A stretch of 64,000 nucleotides of DNA from the NCBI GenBank assembly GCA_934474225.1, contig CAKSLU010000002.1, positions 1-64,000 on the forward strand. Reading direction: 5' to 3'. Source of the DNA: an uncultured Eubacteriales bacterium (GTDB lineage: Bacteria > Bacillota > Clostridia > Oscillospirales > CAG-272). The position numbers and the translations under genes are program-made. The notes under the pieces were generated by a model. The model did no database searches. It worked only from the letters and a program-made list of their open reading frames with translations, and was not told where the DNA came from. Numbering within the stretch: position 1 is the stretch's first letter; the number at the start of each line of letters is the position of its first letter. Below, piece after piece: positions 8,207 to 15,980 of the stretch.

Positions 8207-8365
8207 ATGCACAATCTGCGCTGTGCCGCAAAACTCATCGGGCTGACGGTCCTTGCCTTCGGCGTCGGCCTGCTGGCGTCGTTTTTCCTGCCCGCAGGGT
8301 GGCTTGTGGTGATTGAGGCCGTCGTGATTATCGGCGTCGGCTTTCTGTACTTCTCCGTAAAATAG
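8207..8365 (+). CDS. Small membrane protein upstream of spoVM
   Basis: 52 aa; starts MHNLRCAAKLIGLTVLAFGV and ends GVGFLYFSVK. Two hydrophobic stretches (about residues 9-28 and 30-49), separated by a Pro-Ala-Gly turn, suggest a two-helix hairpin in the membrane. GGAGAAAAGGGGG precedes the ATG. It ends 20 bases before spoVM and shares the same terminator, so the two are probably co-transcribed. I do not recognise the family; the context suggests a role in sporulation, perhaps in the mother-cell membrane, but nothing in the sequence proves that. Confidence 0.7.
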   Translation: MHNLRCAAKLIGLTVLAFGVGLLASFFLPAGWLVVIEAVVIIGVGFLYFSVK

Positions 8366-8385
8366 CGCCCGTATGGGGGTCTCTC

Positions 8386-8454
8386 ATGAAGATTATCACC
8401 GTAAAATCGCCGCGCGTTTTCCGCGCGCTGCTGCGCCGCCTGTTTCACGCATGA
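8386..8454 (+). CDS. spoVM: Stage V sporulation protein M (SpoVM-like micropeptide)
   Basis: 22 aa: MKIITVKSPRVFRALLRRLF followed by HA. It aligns without gaps to the start of B. subtilis SpoVM (26 aa, recalled), keeping Met1, Lys2, Thr5, Lys7 and Pro9 and the following basic/hydrophobic amphipathic helix. SpoVM is a peripheral peptide that recognises the curved outer forespore membrane and anchors the SpoIVA coat basement layer. A G-rich site (GGGGG) precedes the ATG and a strong terminator follows directly. The peptide is so short that similarity is by pattern; the flanking sporulation-type promoter element and small membrane protein add support. Confidence 0.75.
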   Translation: MKIITVKSPRVFRALLRRLFHA

Positions 8455-8459
8455 GCGCC

Positions 8460-8507
8460 GAACCGCAAGCCGCACGAGAGAAATGTGCGGCTTGCGGTTC
8501 AAGTTTT
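8460..8507 (+). terminator. Intrinsic terminator of the spoVM unit
   Basis: Perfect 16-bp stem (8460-8475 with 8485-8500), nine-base loop, then AAGTTTTTTT. It starts five bases after the spoVM stop. Confidence 0.9.
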
Positions 8508-8552
8508 TTTGCAAATCCGCGCAATTTTTGTTCCACTTTCCGCGCGCGGCGG

Positions 8553-8581
8553 TTGAATTTGCATGTCGGATATGATAAAAT
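8553..8581 (+). promoter_or_regulatory. Promoter of the first GH43-like gene
   Basis: TTGAAT (8553-8558), 17-base spacer, TAAAAT (8576-8581), 60 bases before the start codon. Confidence 0.6.
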
Positions 8582-8641
8582 GAAGAAAACAGCGCAATCT
8601 TGCGCACTGCAAGTTCCTAAGGAAAGAGAGCGGAAGTTTTT

Positions 8642-11041
8642 ATGAAAAAATCCCTGTTGATGCTCGCCTGCGCCCTGCTGCTTGCCCTTGCCATGACGGC
8701 AGTCGTCGGCGCATACGAATTTGTGCCGGGCAGCGACGCCGTTGTCTATGTCAACGGCACGGCGGGCAATGACGCAAACAGCGGCAAAACCCCTGCCGCC
8801 GCCGTGGCAACGCCCGCGAAGGCGCAGAGCCTGCTGCCGCAGGGCGGCACCGTCGTCGTCTCGGGCGCGACCGCGCTGACGGCAGCCTACAACCCCGATG
8901 CCGTGGCGGGTGCGGTGCTCTACACCTCGGTATACGGCGGCACGGACTACCGCAAGACCGGTGCAAAACTGTCGGTCGGCGGCAACATGTCGTTCTCGAG
9001 TGACACCTACTTTGACAACATCGAACTTTCCATCACGAAGACAGGACTGTTCTTCGCGGGCAAGTTCCACAACTTCGGCTTCGGCGCGGGCGTCGCCTGC
9101 AAGCAGGCTGTCACCGCCGCCACTTTCAACTACCCCGTGATCCTCGCGGGCGTCAACGCGCCCCAGACGCTGGCTGTGGCAAGTTCGGACGCGGACTTCA
9201 CGCTGACCATCGCGGGCGGCACCTGGCGCAGTTTCTACGGCGGCAACCGCCGCACGAGCGCCTCGCAGGTGCTGGGCAAGGTCTCGGGCAACAGTTACAT
9301 CCGCATTGAGGGCGGCGTCTTCACCGGCTCGGGCGGCGAATATGCCAGCCTCGGCGGCGCCAACATTCACACCGGCAAAATGGTGCTGGAGATTCTCGAC
9401 GGCGTCTTCAACTGCGAGTTCTTCATGTTCCGCCGCACGCAGGCGCGCCCGTCGGACGCGGCCAAAGATGCCGGCGGCTACAACACGGCGCAGGCAGTCT
9501 TCCTCATTCGCGGCGGGCAGTTCAACAACCACATTGCAAGCGGTCCGGACGAATCGATTGCAGGCGGCATCCGCAACTATGCAGATCTCTGCATCGTTGT
9601 CACGGGCGGCAGTTTTGCCGACGATATGAAACTCTTCAACCGCTCCGTGATGGGCACGGTGCTGATCCGCTGCTCGGCAAAGACCGAAGCGATGCTTCGC
9701 CCGCACATCGAAAACATCCACAACTTCCTGTTCTCAAACGACCTCTCCCCTGCAACGGGCGATACCGAGACCGCGCACTTTGCCGGGATGATCAGCGACA
9801 CGCCCGACCCCTTCGTCTTTGAAAAGGACGGCATGTACTACATCGCCTACTGCGACAGCATCAACAACGGCAAAACCGCCGGCATCAGCGTGTCGGCAAG
9901 CCGCGAGATGGTCTTCTCCCGCTTCACCTACAACAAGGTGTCGGTCTTCAACAGCACCATGACCACCATCGCCAATGCGAAGCACGAATACTGGGCGCCT
10001 GAAATCCACTACTTCTCGGCGGATGAAGTCGGCGCGGCGGACGCGGGCTGGTACATCTACTTTGCCGCCGACGACGGCAAGGATGCAAACCACCGCATGT
10101 ACGTCCTGCGCGCCACCGACCCGGAGGATGCGCAGAGCACCTACAAAATGGTCGGCGAGCTGAAGACCGCAGAAGATTGCTGGGCCATCGACGGCACGGT
10201 GCTCCGCTTGGGCGGCAAGCTCTACTTTATCTGGTCGGGGCACGCAAAGGGCGCCGACGTGCAGCAGATTTACATCCAGGAGATGGCGTCCCCCACGAAG
10301 ATGAAGGGGAGCACGCGCACCCTGCTGGCAGCGCCGACCGAAAGTTGGGAGCGCCGCAATTCCCCGCTGCTCGAGGGTCCGCAGGCGCTCGTCCTCGACG
10401 GCACGGTGCACATCCTCTATTCGGCAAACGGCAGCTGGACGCGCCGCTACTGCCTCGGCATGCTGACACTGGTGGGCAGCAACCCGCTGAGCGCCTCCGC
10501 ATGGCAGAAGAGCGACGGTCCCGTCTTTGAAATGAGCACGGAGACCTCAATGTTCGGCACGGGACATGCCTCCTTTGTCGAAAACAGCATTGACGGCACA
10601 CACTGGATCTACTACCACGCCGTGCCCGACGCCTCCGTGAAGGACGGCAACGATGCAAGCGGCACGCCGGTCTTCTGGCAGGCACGCCGCACCTTTGCAC
10701 AGCAGTTCACCACCGAGACGAAACGCGTCGGCGGCAAGACGCTGACCTATCCCGTCTTCGGCGCGCCGCTTGCGGCATCGACCGTGCGCGATGTCTCGAT
10801 CCACACGCCGGATGTCTGCACAGGCTCGCACTTCTGTGCGGCGGGGAGCGACACCTGCCTCATCTGCCGCGGCGACGCGACCACGCCGGTCGTCCCGCGG
10901 TACGGCGATATGAACGATGACGGCAAAATCGAGATGATCGACGCGCTGCTGCTGGTACGCGCCATCGCAACCGGCAAACTGGACGCGGGGGTCACCGATG
11001 TCCTTGCCCTGCTCCGCTATATCGTCGTCGGCAGCAACTAA
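8642..11041 (+). CDS. Secreted GH43-like glycoside hydrolase with degenerate dockerin
   Basis: 799 aa with a signal peptide (about 1-24). Residues about 30-375 form a beta-rich repeat region with G-G-x-F/W motifs, similar to right-handed beta-helix modules. Residues about 385-720 look like a five-bladed GH43 domain. Its expected acid residues are DPFVFEKDG (Asp, about 390), YWAPEIHYF, WAIDGTVL (Asp, about 517) and EGPQAL (Glu, about 577). The C-terminus (about 750-799) contains one good dockerin/EF-like loop, GDMNDDGKIEMIDALLLV, and a shortened second half, GVTDVLALLRYIVV, lacking its calcium ligands. Likely an extracellular arabinan/xylan-type hydrolase. It is the upstream paralogue of the next gene. 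Confidence 0.8.
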   Translation: MKKSLLMLACALLLALAMTAVVGAYEFVPGSDAVVYVNGTAGNDANSGKTPAAAVATPAKAQSLLPQGGTVVVSGATALTAAYNPDAVAGAVLYTSVYGGTDYRKTGAKLSVGGNMSFSSDTYFDNIELSITKTGLFFAGKFHNFGFGAGVACKQAVTAATFNYPVILAGVNAPQTLAVASSDADFTLTIAGGTWRSFYGGNRRTSASQVLGKVSGNSYIRIEGGVFTGSGGEYASLGGANIHTGKMVLEILDGVFNCEFFMFRRTQARPSDAAKDAGGYNTAQAVFLIRGGQFNNHIASGPDESIAGGIRNYADLCIVVTGGSFADDMKLFNRSVMGTVLIRCSAKTEAMLRPHIENIHNFLFSNDLSPATGDTETAHFAGMISDTPDPFVFEKDGMYYIAYCDSINNGKTAGISVSASREMVFSRFTYNKVSVFNSTMTTIANAKHEYWAPEIHYFSADEVGAADAGWYIYFAADDGKDANHRMYVLRATDPEDAQSTYKMVGELKTAEDCWAIDGTVLRLGGKLYFIWSGHAKGADVQQIYIQEMASPTKMKGSTRTLLAAPTESWERRNSPLLEGPQALVLDGTVHILYSANGSWTRRYCLGMLTLVGSNPLSASAWQKSDGPVFEMSTETSMFGTGHASFVENSIDGTHWIYYHAVPDASVKDGNDASGTPVFWQARRTFAQQFTTETKRVGGKTLTYPVFGAPLAASTVRDVSIHTPDVCTGSHFCAAGSDTCLICRGDATTPVVPRYGDMNDDGKIEMIDALLLVRAIATGKLDAGVTDVLALLRYIVVGSN

Positions 11042-11113
11042 AAAGGGCCATTTGCACAAAACAGCCGACTTCTGCGCGGAAAACCGAGTAAAAATACACA
11101 AAAAATACAATAG

Positions 11114-11148
11114 AAACACACTTTTGTACATTGTACGAAAGTGTGTTT
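11114..11148 (+). terminator. Hairpin between the two GH43-like genes, likely terminator
   Basis: Sixteen-bp stem (11114-11129 with 11133-11148, one G-T wobble) and three-base loop, followed by TGTATT. It probably terminates the upstream gene, though the U-tract is weak. Confidence 0.5.
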
Positions 11149-11159
11149 TGTATTATACT
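11131..11159 (+). promoter_or_regulatory. Promoter of the second GH43-like gene, embedded in the hairpin
   Basis: TTGTAC (11131-11136), 17-base spacer, TATACT (11154-11159). The -35 box and half of the spacer lie in the loop and 3' arm of the preceding hairpin. GGGAGG follows near the start codon. Confidence 0.6.
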
Positions 11160-11195
11160 GAATGTATACAATACCGAATCTCGGGAGGTTTTTCC

Positions 11196-14100
11196 ATGCG
11201 TAAGAAGTTGTTGTTTTTCTGTATGACCCTGCTTTCCGCGCTTCTTCTTTGCGCGGCAGTGCAGGCCGCGGGGACGACTGCGGTGTTTGTGGACAACACG
11301 AGCGGCGTTGACTCAAACAGCGGCAGCACTGCCGCGGTACCGTTGAAGACCCTCACAAAAGCCTATGAAAAACTGCGCGCAGCCGGCGGCGGCACGCTGG
11401 TCATTTCCGGCAGTGTCACCATACCGGCAAGCGGCTTTGCACCGGCATCGACCGCGGGGCGTATCACCTACACCTCGGTCTACGGGGGCACGGACTACCG
11501 CAAAAGCGGTGCGGCTCTCCTGATCAAAGGCAACTTTGCCGCATCGGGCGCGACTGCCTTTCAGAACATCGATCTGCATATCTACAAAAGCAGTGCGATC
11601 TTCTCCGGGCGGCATCACGACTTCACCATCGGCACGGGCGTGAACTGCGTCAATAAGAGTACAAGCAGCAATTTTCTCTTTCCCTGCCTGGTCGGCGGCT
11701 GGAATCTGCCCGGCTCCGCCGCCGAAGCGAACAGCAGCGCCGCCTATACCCTGTCGGTGGCAAGCGGCACCTGGCAGGCGCTGAACGGCGGCAACCGCCG
11801 CGCGGCCGCCTCGCATACGCTCGGCACGCTCTCCGGGGATCGCCTCATCCGCATCACGGGCGGCACTTTCAAGGGCGGCACGGTCTCGCTGACCGGCGAC
11901 GAATACGCGGCGGGCAGAGTGGTCGCCGAGATCTCGGGCGGCACTTTTGCCGATCCGGTCTTCCTGTTCCGTCCGCTGTACAATTTGCCTGCCGGTGCAA
12001 AAACGGCAGGGGCGCACACGGCTCAACTCGTCGCGCGCATCTCGGGCGGCAGTTTTTCCGAGCGGATATCGACGGACGGTGCGCTCCCGCTGGAGAATGT
12101 CGTCCCGAACCGCGGGCGTGTGACGCTGACCGTCACGGGCGGCAGCTTCGGCGAAAATGTGCGCTTCTACAATCGCGGGCTGCTCGGCTCGTTTGTCCTG
12201 CGGTGCAGTCCTGCCATGGAATCGACGGTGCGCGCCCGCGTTGACCGCGCCATCGCCGTCACCACAGATCTCGGCCCCGTCACAAGCGCCAAGACGACCG
12301 TCAAATTCTCCGGCATGCAGGCGTGGCTGGCAGACCCCTTTGTGGCGGAGAAGGACGGCAAATACTATTTCATCTTCGTCAGCAATGCCACGGTGAACGG
12401 CACATCTGTCCCGGGCTTCCGCGTTGCAGAAAGCAGCGAGATTCTGTTTGCCAACGCAAACTATGACAGCATGCCGGTCTGGAACGCGACCATGACCGAC
12501 CGCGCCGACTGTAAGAAGGAATACTGGGCGCCCGAACTGCACTATTTCTCCGCCGCGGAGGTCGGTGCTGCCAACGCGGGCTGGTATATCTACTTCACCG
12601 CCGATGACGGCGACAACGAAAACCACCGCATGTTTGTCCTGCGCGCCGACAACCCGGAAAACCCGACCGGCAGTTATTCGCTGGCGGGCAAACTGGCAAC
12701 GGCGGGCAACCTTTGGGCGATCGACGGCACGGTGCTCCGCTACGGCGGCAAACTCTACCTCGTCTGGTCGGGCAAGCCTCAGGCGGGCAGCCGCACGCAG
12801 AATCTCTACATCCAGCCGATGCAGAACCCCTATACGATGGCAAACAGTGCCGCCGTCTGCATCTCTACCCCGACGCTCGGTTATGAACTGCTCAACGGTC
12901 ATATCAATGAGGGACCGCAGGCACTCAAACTCGGCAATACGACGCACATTATCTATTCCGCAAACGGCAGCAGCACCGAGTATTACCGCCTCGCCATGCT
13001 GACGCTCACCGGCAGTGACCCGATGCGCGCCGATGCCTGGACAAAAGCCTCGTCGCCGCTGTTTGTCTCGGATGCTTCCGCCTCGATGTGGGGACCCGGG
13101 CACGCCAGTTTTGTGCAGAACCGCCGCGACAATACCTGGTGGGTCTACTACCACGCCAACGAAGTGTGGGTAGAGGATGACTGGTCCAGCGGCACCAGCA
13201 CCTGGTGGGGGCAGCGCAGAACCTATATCCAGCAGTTCAGGACCGCCGCGGCGACCATCGCCGGCAAGTCCTGCACCGTGCCCTCCTTCGGCAAGCCGCT
13301 CGCGGCAACCGCGCTGCGTCCGCTTGTCATCTCCTCTCCCGACTACTGCGCAAACGGGCACTTTGCGACAGGCAATGCATCAAACTGCCCTGTCTGCGGC
13401 ATGTGCCGCCACCCGCAGGGCGCGCTGGAATACAAAACAGTAACGCCGTCGACCTGCACGACCAAGGGCACAGAAACGATCTTCTGCAAGAACTGCAACA
13501 AGCAGCTCGGCACGCGCCAGGCGGCACTGGACCCGCATGCGCACACCGGATACAAGTTCACGGCGGCGGGCAGCACTTTCAATTATGTCTGCACCGGCTG
13601 TAACGCCGCCGTCAAAACCGGCATCGCCGTGCCGACGCTCTATGTCGACAATGTCGACACCGCGGGCGGCGGCAAGAGTGCTGCGGTCGGCAAGGATACA
13701 AACCGCGGCGACAGCGCGGATGCGCCGCTCAAGAGCCTCACGGCAGCCATCGGCAGAATGAACAAAACCGGCGGCAAGATCGTGCTCCTCGACCGCTATC
13801 AGATCACCGGCAATGTCACCCTGCCGTCCTACGAAAAGGAGATCACCTTCACGACCGACAGCGCGCTTTCCGGCTTCACCACCGGCTTTGTCAACCTGAA
13901 GCACGGCGCCGTCCTTTCGCTCGGCGGTCCGACTAAGTTTGAGACCATTCTGTTCAACCATTCCGCAAGCACGCAGAATGACTCCGACCAAGGGTATTAC
14001 AAGACGCTGGTCATCGTCGGCAACTGGAACGATGTCACCTTCGGCACGGGGCTGCAAACATGGGGCAACTGCTACTATGTTGCCGGCACGCAGTATCCGC

Positions 14101-15170
14101 AGGCGGACGACGCCACGACAAAGCATGTGACGCTGCGCTTTGCCAGGACCTATGCATGCGACATCAGCGACAAGCAGCCCGCCGTGACCTTCTTCGACCG
14201 CATCTACCTCGGCGTGCGCGGCAACAAAGGCATCACGGTCTCCAACAAGACCGTCACGGCGACCTTTGACGGGACCACCGTCCTCAACCTCTACGGCGGC
14301 TCGACCAGCACGGAGGCACAGGACCTCCAGATGAAGAACTGCCAAACGGTGTTGAACATCAACAAAAACGCCTATATCAAGAACCTCTATTCCGCTGCGG
14401 GCAACACCTGCAACACCGGCACGGCGTACCTGGATAAGTTCACCGTCAACCTCAACGAAAATGCACGCCTTTGGGGCGAATTTACGGTGCGGAATGTCCG
14501 CGACCTTACCGTCAATGTCTCCGGCGCGGACGGCGGGCGCGAAAAAGACCTCCGCCAGGCAAAGACGCTTTGGCTCTCTCTGACGGAGGGCTATCTCAAG
14601 TCGGCAAACTACACCGGCAAAGAAAAAGCGACGGCAAACTACACCGCGCATTCCTTCATGCCGGAGGTGAAGCCGGAGGTCGTCCGCTACCCGACGGCAA
14701 ATGTCCGCGTCAATGTCCTGCCGGACACCTGCACCTGGACCTACAAACATGAAAACGGCGCCTGCTCACGCACCTGCTCGGTCTGCGGCAAGACCGAGAC
14801 GGTGCTGTCGCTGGCATTCGGCTCGGCGAGCACGACGCGGGCGGGCGACACCGTCCGCTTCATCGCCGAGATGACGCGCGGCGAGAGTGCAGCCGTTGAA
14901 AAGTACGGCATGCTCATCACGGCGCTGGCAGATCAGACGGCAGGCAGCGGCAGCTTTGCAGATGAAAAGTTCGCATTTGCAGAGGGCACCGATGTCACGG
15001 CGGCTGCGGACGGCAAACTCCGTTTTGCGGCGGACCTTACCGGCATTCCCGCGGGCAAGGGCGACACGCCCATCTATGCATGGGCGTATGTGAAACTTGC
15101 AGGCGCGGACGATCTTGTCATTCTGCCCTTTGATGCAGTTACGCCAAACGAACTGAAGCATACGAAGTGA
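11196..15170 (+). CDS. Large secreted GH43-like protein with second beta-helix region
   Basis: 1324 aa from the ATG at 11196, chosen because GGGAGG and a signal peptide (KKLLFFCMTLLSALLLCAAV) start there. Residues 30-720 parallel the upstream paralogue: shared TSVYGGTDYRK and GGNRR motifs, then a GH43-like domain with ADPFVAEKDG (about 380), YWAPELHYF, WAIDGTVLRYGG (about 507) and EGPQALK (about 571). The C-terminal half is different. It has Cys pairs (CPVCGMC, CKNCNKQ, CTGC; about 730-805), a second beta-helix-like repeat (about 812-1200), a CSVCGK element, and a final beta-sandwich-like region. No SLH, sortase or dockerin anchor is visible. Probably a cell-associated or secreted plant-polysaccharide enzyme. 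Confidence 0.78.
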   Translation: MRKKLLFFCMTLLSALLLCAAVQAAGTTAVFVDNTSGVDSNSGSTAAVPLKTLTKAYEKLRAAGGGTLVISGSVTIPASGFAPASTAGRITYTSVYGGTDYRKSGAALLIKGNFAASGATAFQNIDLHIYKSSAIFSGRHHDFTIGTGVNCVNKSTSSNFLFPCLVGGWNLPGSAAEANSSAAYTLSVASGTWQALNGGNRRAAASHTLGTLSGDRLIRITGGTFKGGTVSLTGDEYAAGRVVAEISGGTFADPVFLFRPLYNLPAGAKTAGAHTAQLVARISGGSFSERISTDGALPLENVVPNRGRVTLTVTGGSFGENVRFYNRGLLGSFVLRCSPAMESTVRARVDRAIAVTTDLGPVTSAKTTVKFSGMQAWLADPFVAEKDGKYYFIFVSNATVNGTSVPGFRVAESSEILFANANYDSMPVWNATMTDRADCKKEYWAPELHYFSAAEVGAANAGWYIYFTADDGDNENHRMFVLRADNPENPTGSYSLAGKLATAGNLWAIDGTVLRYGGKLYLVWSGKPQAGSRTQNLYIQPMQNPYTMANSAAVCISTPTLGYELLNGHINEGPQALKLGNTTHIIYSANGSSTEYYRLAMLTLTGSDPMRADAWTKASSPLFVSDASASMWGPGHASFVQNRRDNTWWVYYHANEVWVEDDWSSGTSTWWGQRRTYIQQFRTAAATIAGKSCTVPSFGKPLAATALRPLVISSPDYCANGHFATGNASNCPVCGMCRHPQGALEYKTVTPSTCTTKGTETIFCKNCNKQLGTRQAALDPHAHTGYKFTAAGSTFNYVCTGCNAAVKTGIAVPTLYVDNVDTAGGGKSAAVGKDTNRGDSADAPLKSLTAAIGRMNKTGGKIVLLDRYQITGNVTLPSYEKEITFTTDSALSGFTTGFVNLKHGAVLSLGGPTKFETILFNHSASTQNDSDQGYYKTLVIVGNWNDVTFGTGLQTWGNCYYVAGTQYPQADDATTKHVTLRFARTYACDISDKQPAVTFFDRIYLGVRGNKGITVSNKTVTATFDGTTVLNLYGGSTSTEAQDLQMKNCQTVLNINKNAYIKNLYSAAGNTCNTGTAYLDKFTVNLNENARLWGEFTVRNVRDLTVNVSGADGGREKDLRQAKTLWLSLTEGYLKSANYTGKEKATANYTAHSFMPEVKPEVVRYPTANVRVNVLPDTCTWTYKHENGACSRTCSVCGKTETVLSLAFGSASTTRAGDTVRFIAEMTRGESAAVEKYGMLITALADQTAGSGSFADEKFAFAEGTDVTAAADGKLRFAADLTGIPAGKGDTPIYAWAYVKLAGADDLVILPFDAVTPNELKHTK

Positions 15171-15184
15171 GGAGGCGAAGCAGT

Positions 15185-15349
15185 ATGCGAAAACATCCAT
15201 ATGAGCAGCCGAAGCTGCAACTCGTTTCGCTTGCACTGAACGATATTCTCCTTGCAAGCACGGGCAACCCGGTTGACCCGAAGGGTGAACTGGACACCAA
15301 CTACACGGTCAAACTCAACAGTGCGACCTGGAAGGGCATCTGGGGCTGA
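15185..15349 (+). CDS. Small peptide of unknown function (54 aa)
   Basis: 54 aa, beginning MRKHPYEQPKLQLVSLALND. It starts 14 bases after the stop of the 1324-aa protein, with AGGAGG nine bases before the ATG, and ends just before a strong terminator, so it is the last gene of that unit. No signal peptide, no Cys. The N-terminal Y-E-x-P-x-L...D-I-L pattern recalls small unannotated proteins common in Clostridia; the C-terminal half is Gly/Asn/Thr-rich (TGNPVDPKGELDTNYTVKLN). The leader-like front and polar tail could suit a modified-peptide precursor, but no maturation enzyme is nearby. Function unknown. Confidence 0.65.
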   Translation: MRKHPYEQPKLQLVSLALNDILLASTGNPVDPKGELDTNYTVKLNSATWKGIWG

Positions 15350-15370
15350 TTCCGGATGCGCGACAGCAAA

Positions 15371-15395
15371 AAAGCCGCCCGTCTTGGGCGGCTTT
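15371..15395. terminator. Bidirectional terminator between convergent genes
   Basis: Ten-bp stem AAAGCCGCCC / GGGCGGCTTT with five-base loop and T-rich flanks. It serves the plus-strand GH43/peptide unit and the minus-strand DUF1003 gene ending at 15402. Confidence 0.85.
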
Positions 15396-15401
15396 TTGCG
15401 G

Positions 15402-15923
15402 TTATTCGGCAGTCGGCGGCTGCCGCTGCTCAAGTTGTTCGAGTTTGTGCTCGAGTTTCTTCTGATTCTCCAGCACCAAATCCAGCTTTTTATGCAGATC
15501 GTCAATGATCAGTTCGCTTTTGAGGTTGATGCGGTAATCGTTCTCGGCGCGGGCGCGATCCTTCGCCTCCTGGCGGTTCTGGCTCATCATGATGAGCGGC
15601 GCCTGCACGGCGGCGATGCAGGAGAGCACAAGGTTGAGCAGGATGAAGGGATACGCATCAAAGGCGCGCTCCGCCATCACGACATTGAGGATCATCCACA
15701 CCACCATCACGGCAACAAAACTGAAAATGAAAGCCCAACTGCCCGCAAAGCGTGCGACCGTATCCGCTGCACGCTGCCCGAGCGTCTGCTTTTCGTTTCT
15801 GTCCGCATTTTCGGTGACCGAGGTCATAATCAGCTGATGAATCAGTTCTTCATCGGTGAATTCCCTGTCGGTCACATCGAGCAGCTCACGGATCACCTTA
15901 TTTCGCTCTTTTCCGGTTTTCAT
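15402..15923 (-). CDS. DUF1003 domain membrane protein
   Basis: 173 aa from the ATG at 15923; an upstream in-frame TTG at 15944 lies inside a terminator hairpin and lacks a ribosome-binding site. Two transmembrane helices at about residues 60-105 (FAGSWAFIFSFVAVMVVWMI and FILLNLVLSCIAAVQAPLIM) followed by MMSQNRQEAKDRARAENDY, a hallmark of DUF1003 proteins. The C-terminus is a basic/acidic coiled coil (about 130-170). Function of the family is unknown. It follows trxB on the same strand, but a perfect terminator palindrome lies only 20 bases before its start codon. Confidence 0.85.
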   Translation of the reverse strand: MKTGKERNKVIRELLDVTDREFTDEELIHQLIMTSVTENADRNEKQTLGQRAADTVARFAGSWAFIFSFVAVMVVWMILNVVMAERAFDAYPFILLNLVLSCIAAVQAPLIMMSQNRQEAKDRARAENDYRINLKSELIIDDLHKKLDLVLENQKKLEHKLEQLEQRQPPTAE

Positions 15924-15942
15924 CGCATGTTCTCTCTTTCTC

Positions 15943-15968
15943 AAAAAGCCGCCCGCGGGCGGCTTTTT
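15943..15968 (-). terminator. Terminator after trxB, directly before the DUF1003 gene
   Basis: Perfect 26-base palindrome, AAAAAGCCGCCCG followed by CGGGCGGCTTTTT. On the minus strand it ends the nrdD-trxB transcript and leaves almost no room for a separate DUF1003 promoter. Confidence 0.85.
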
Positions 15969-15980
15969 GCTTGGTTTGTT

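Noticed and set aside
11313..13361. 682-codon minus-strand open frame opposite the second GH43-like gene
   Set aside because: The plus strand has recognisable GH43 motifs and signal peptide; the minus frame has neither start signal nor domains.
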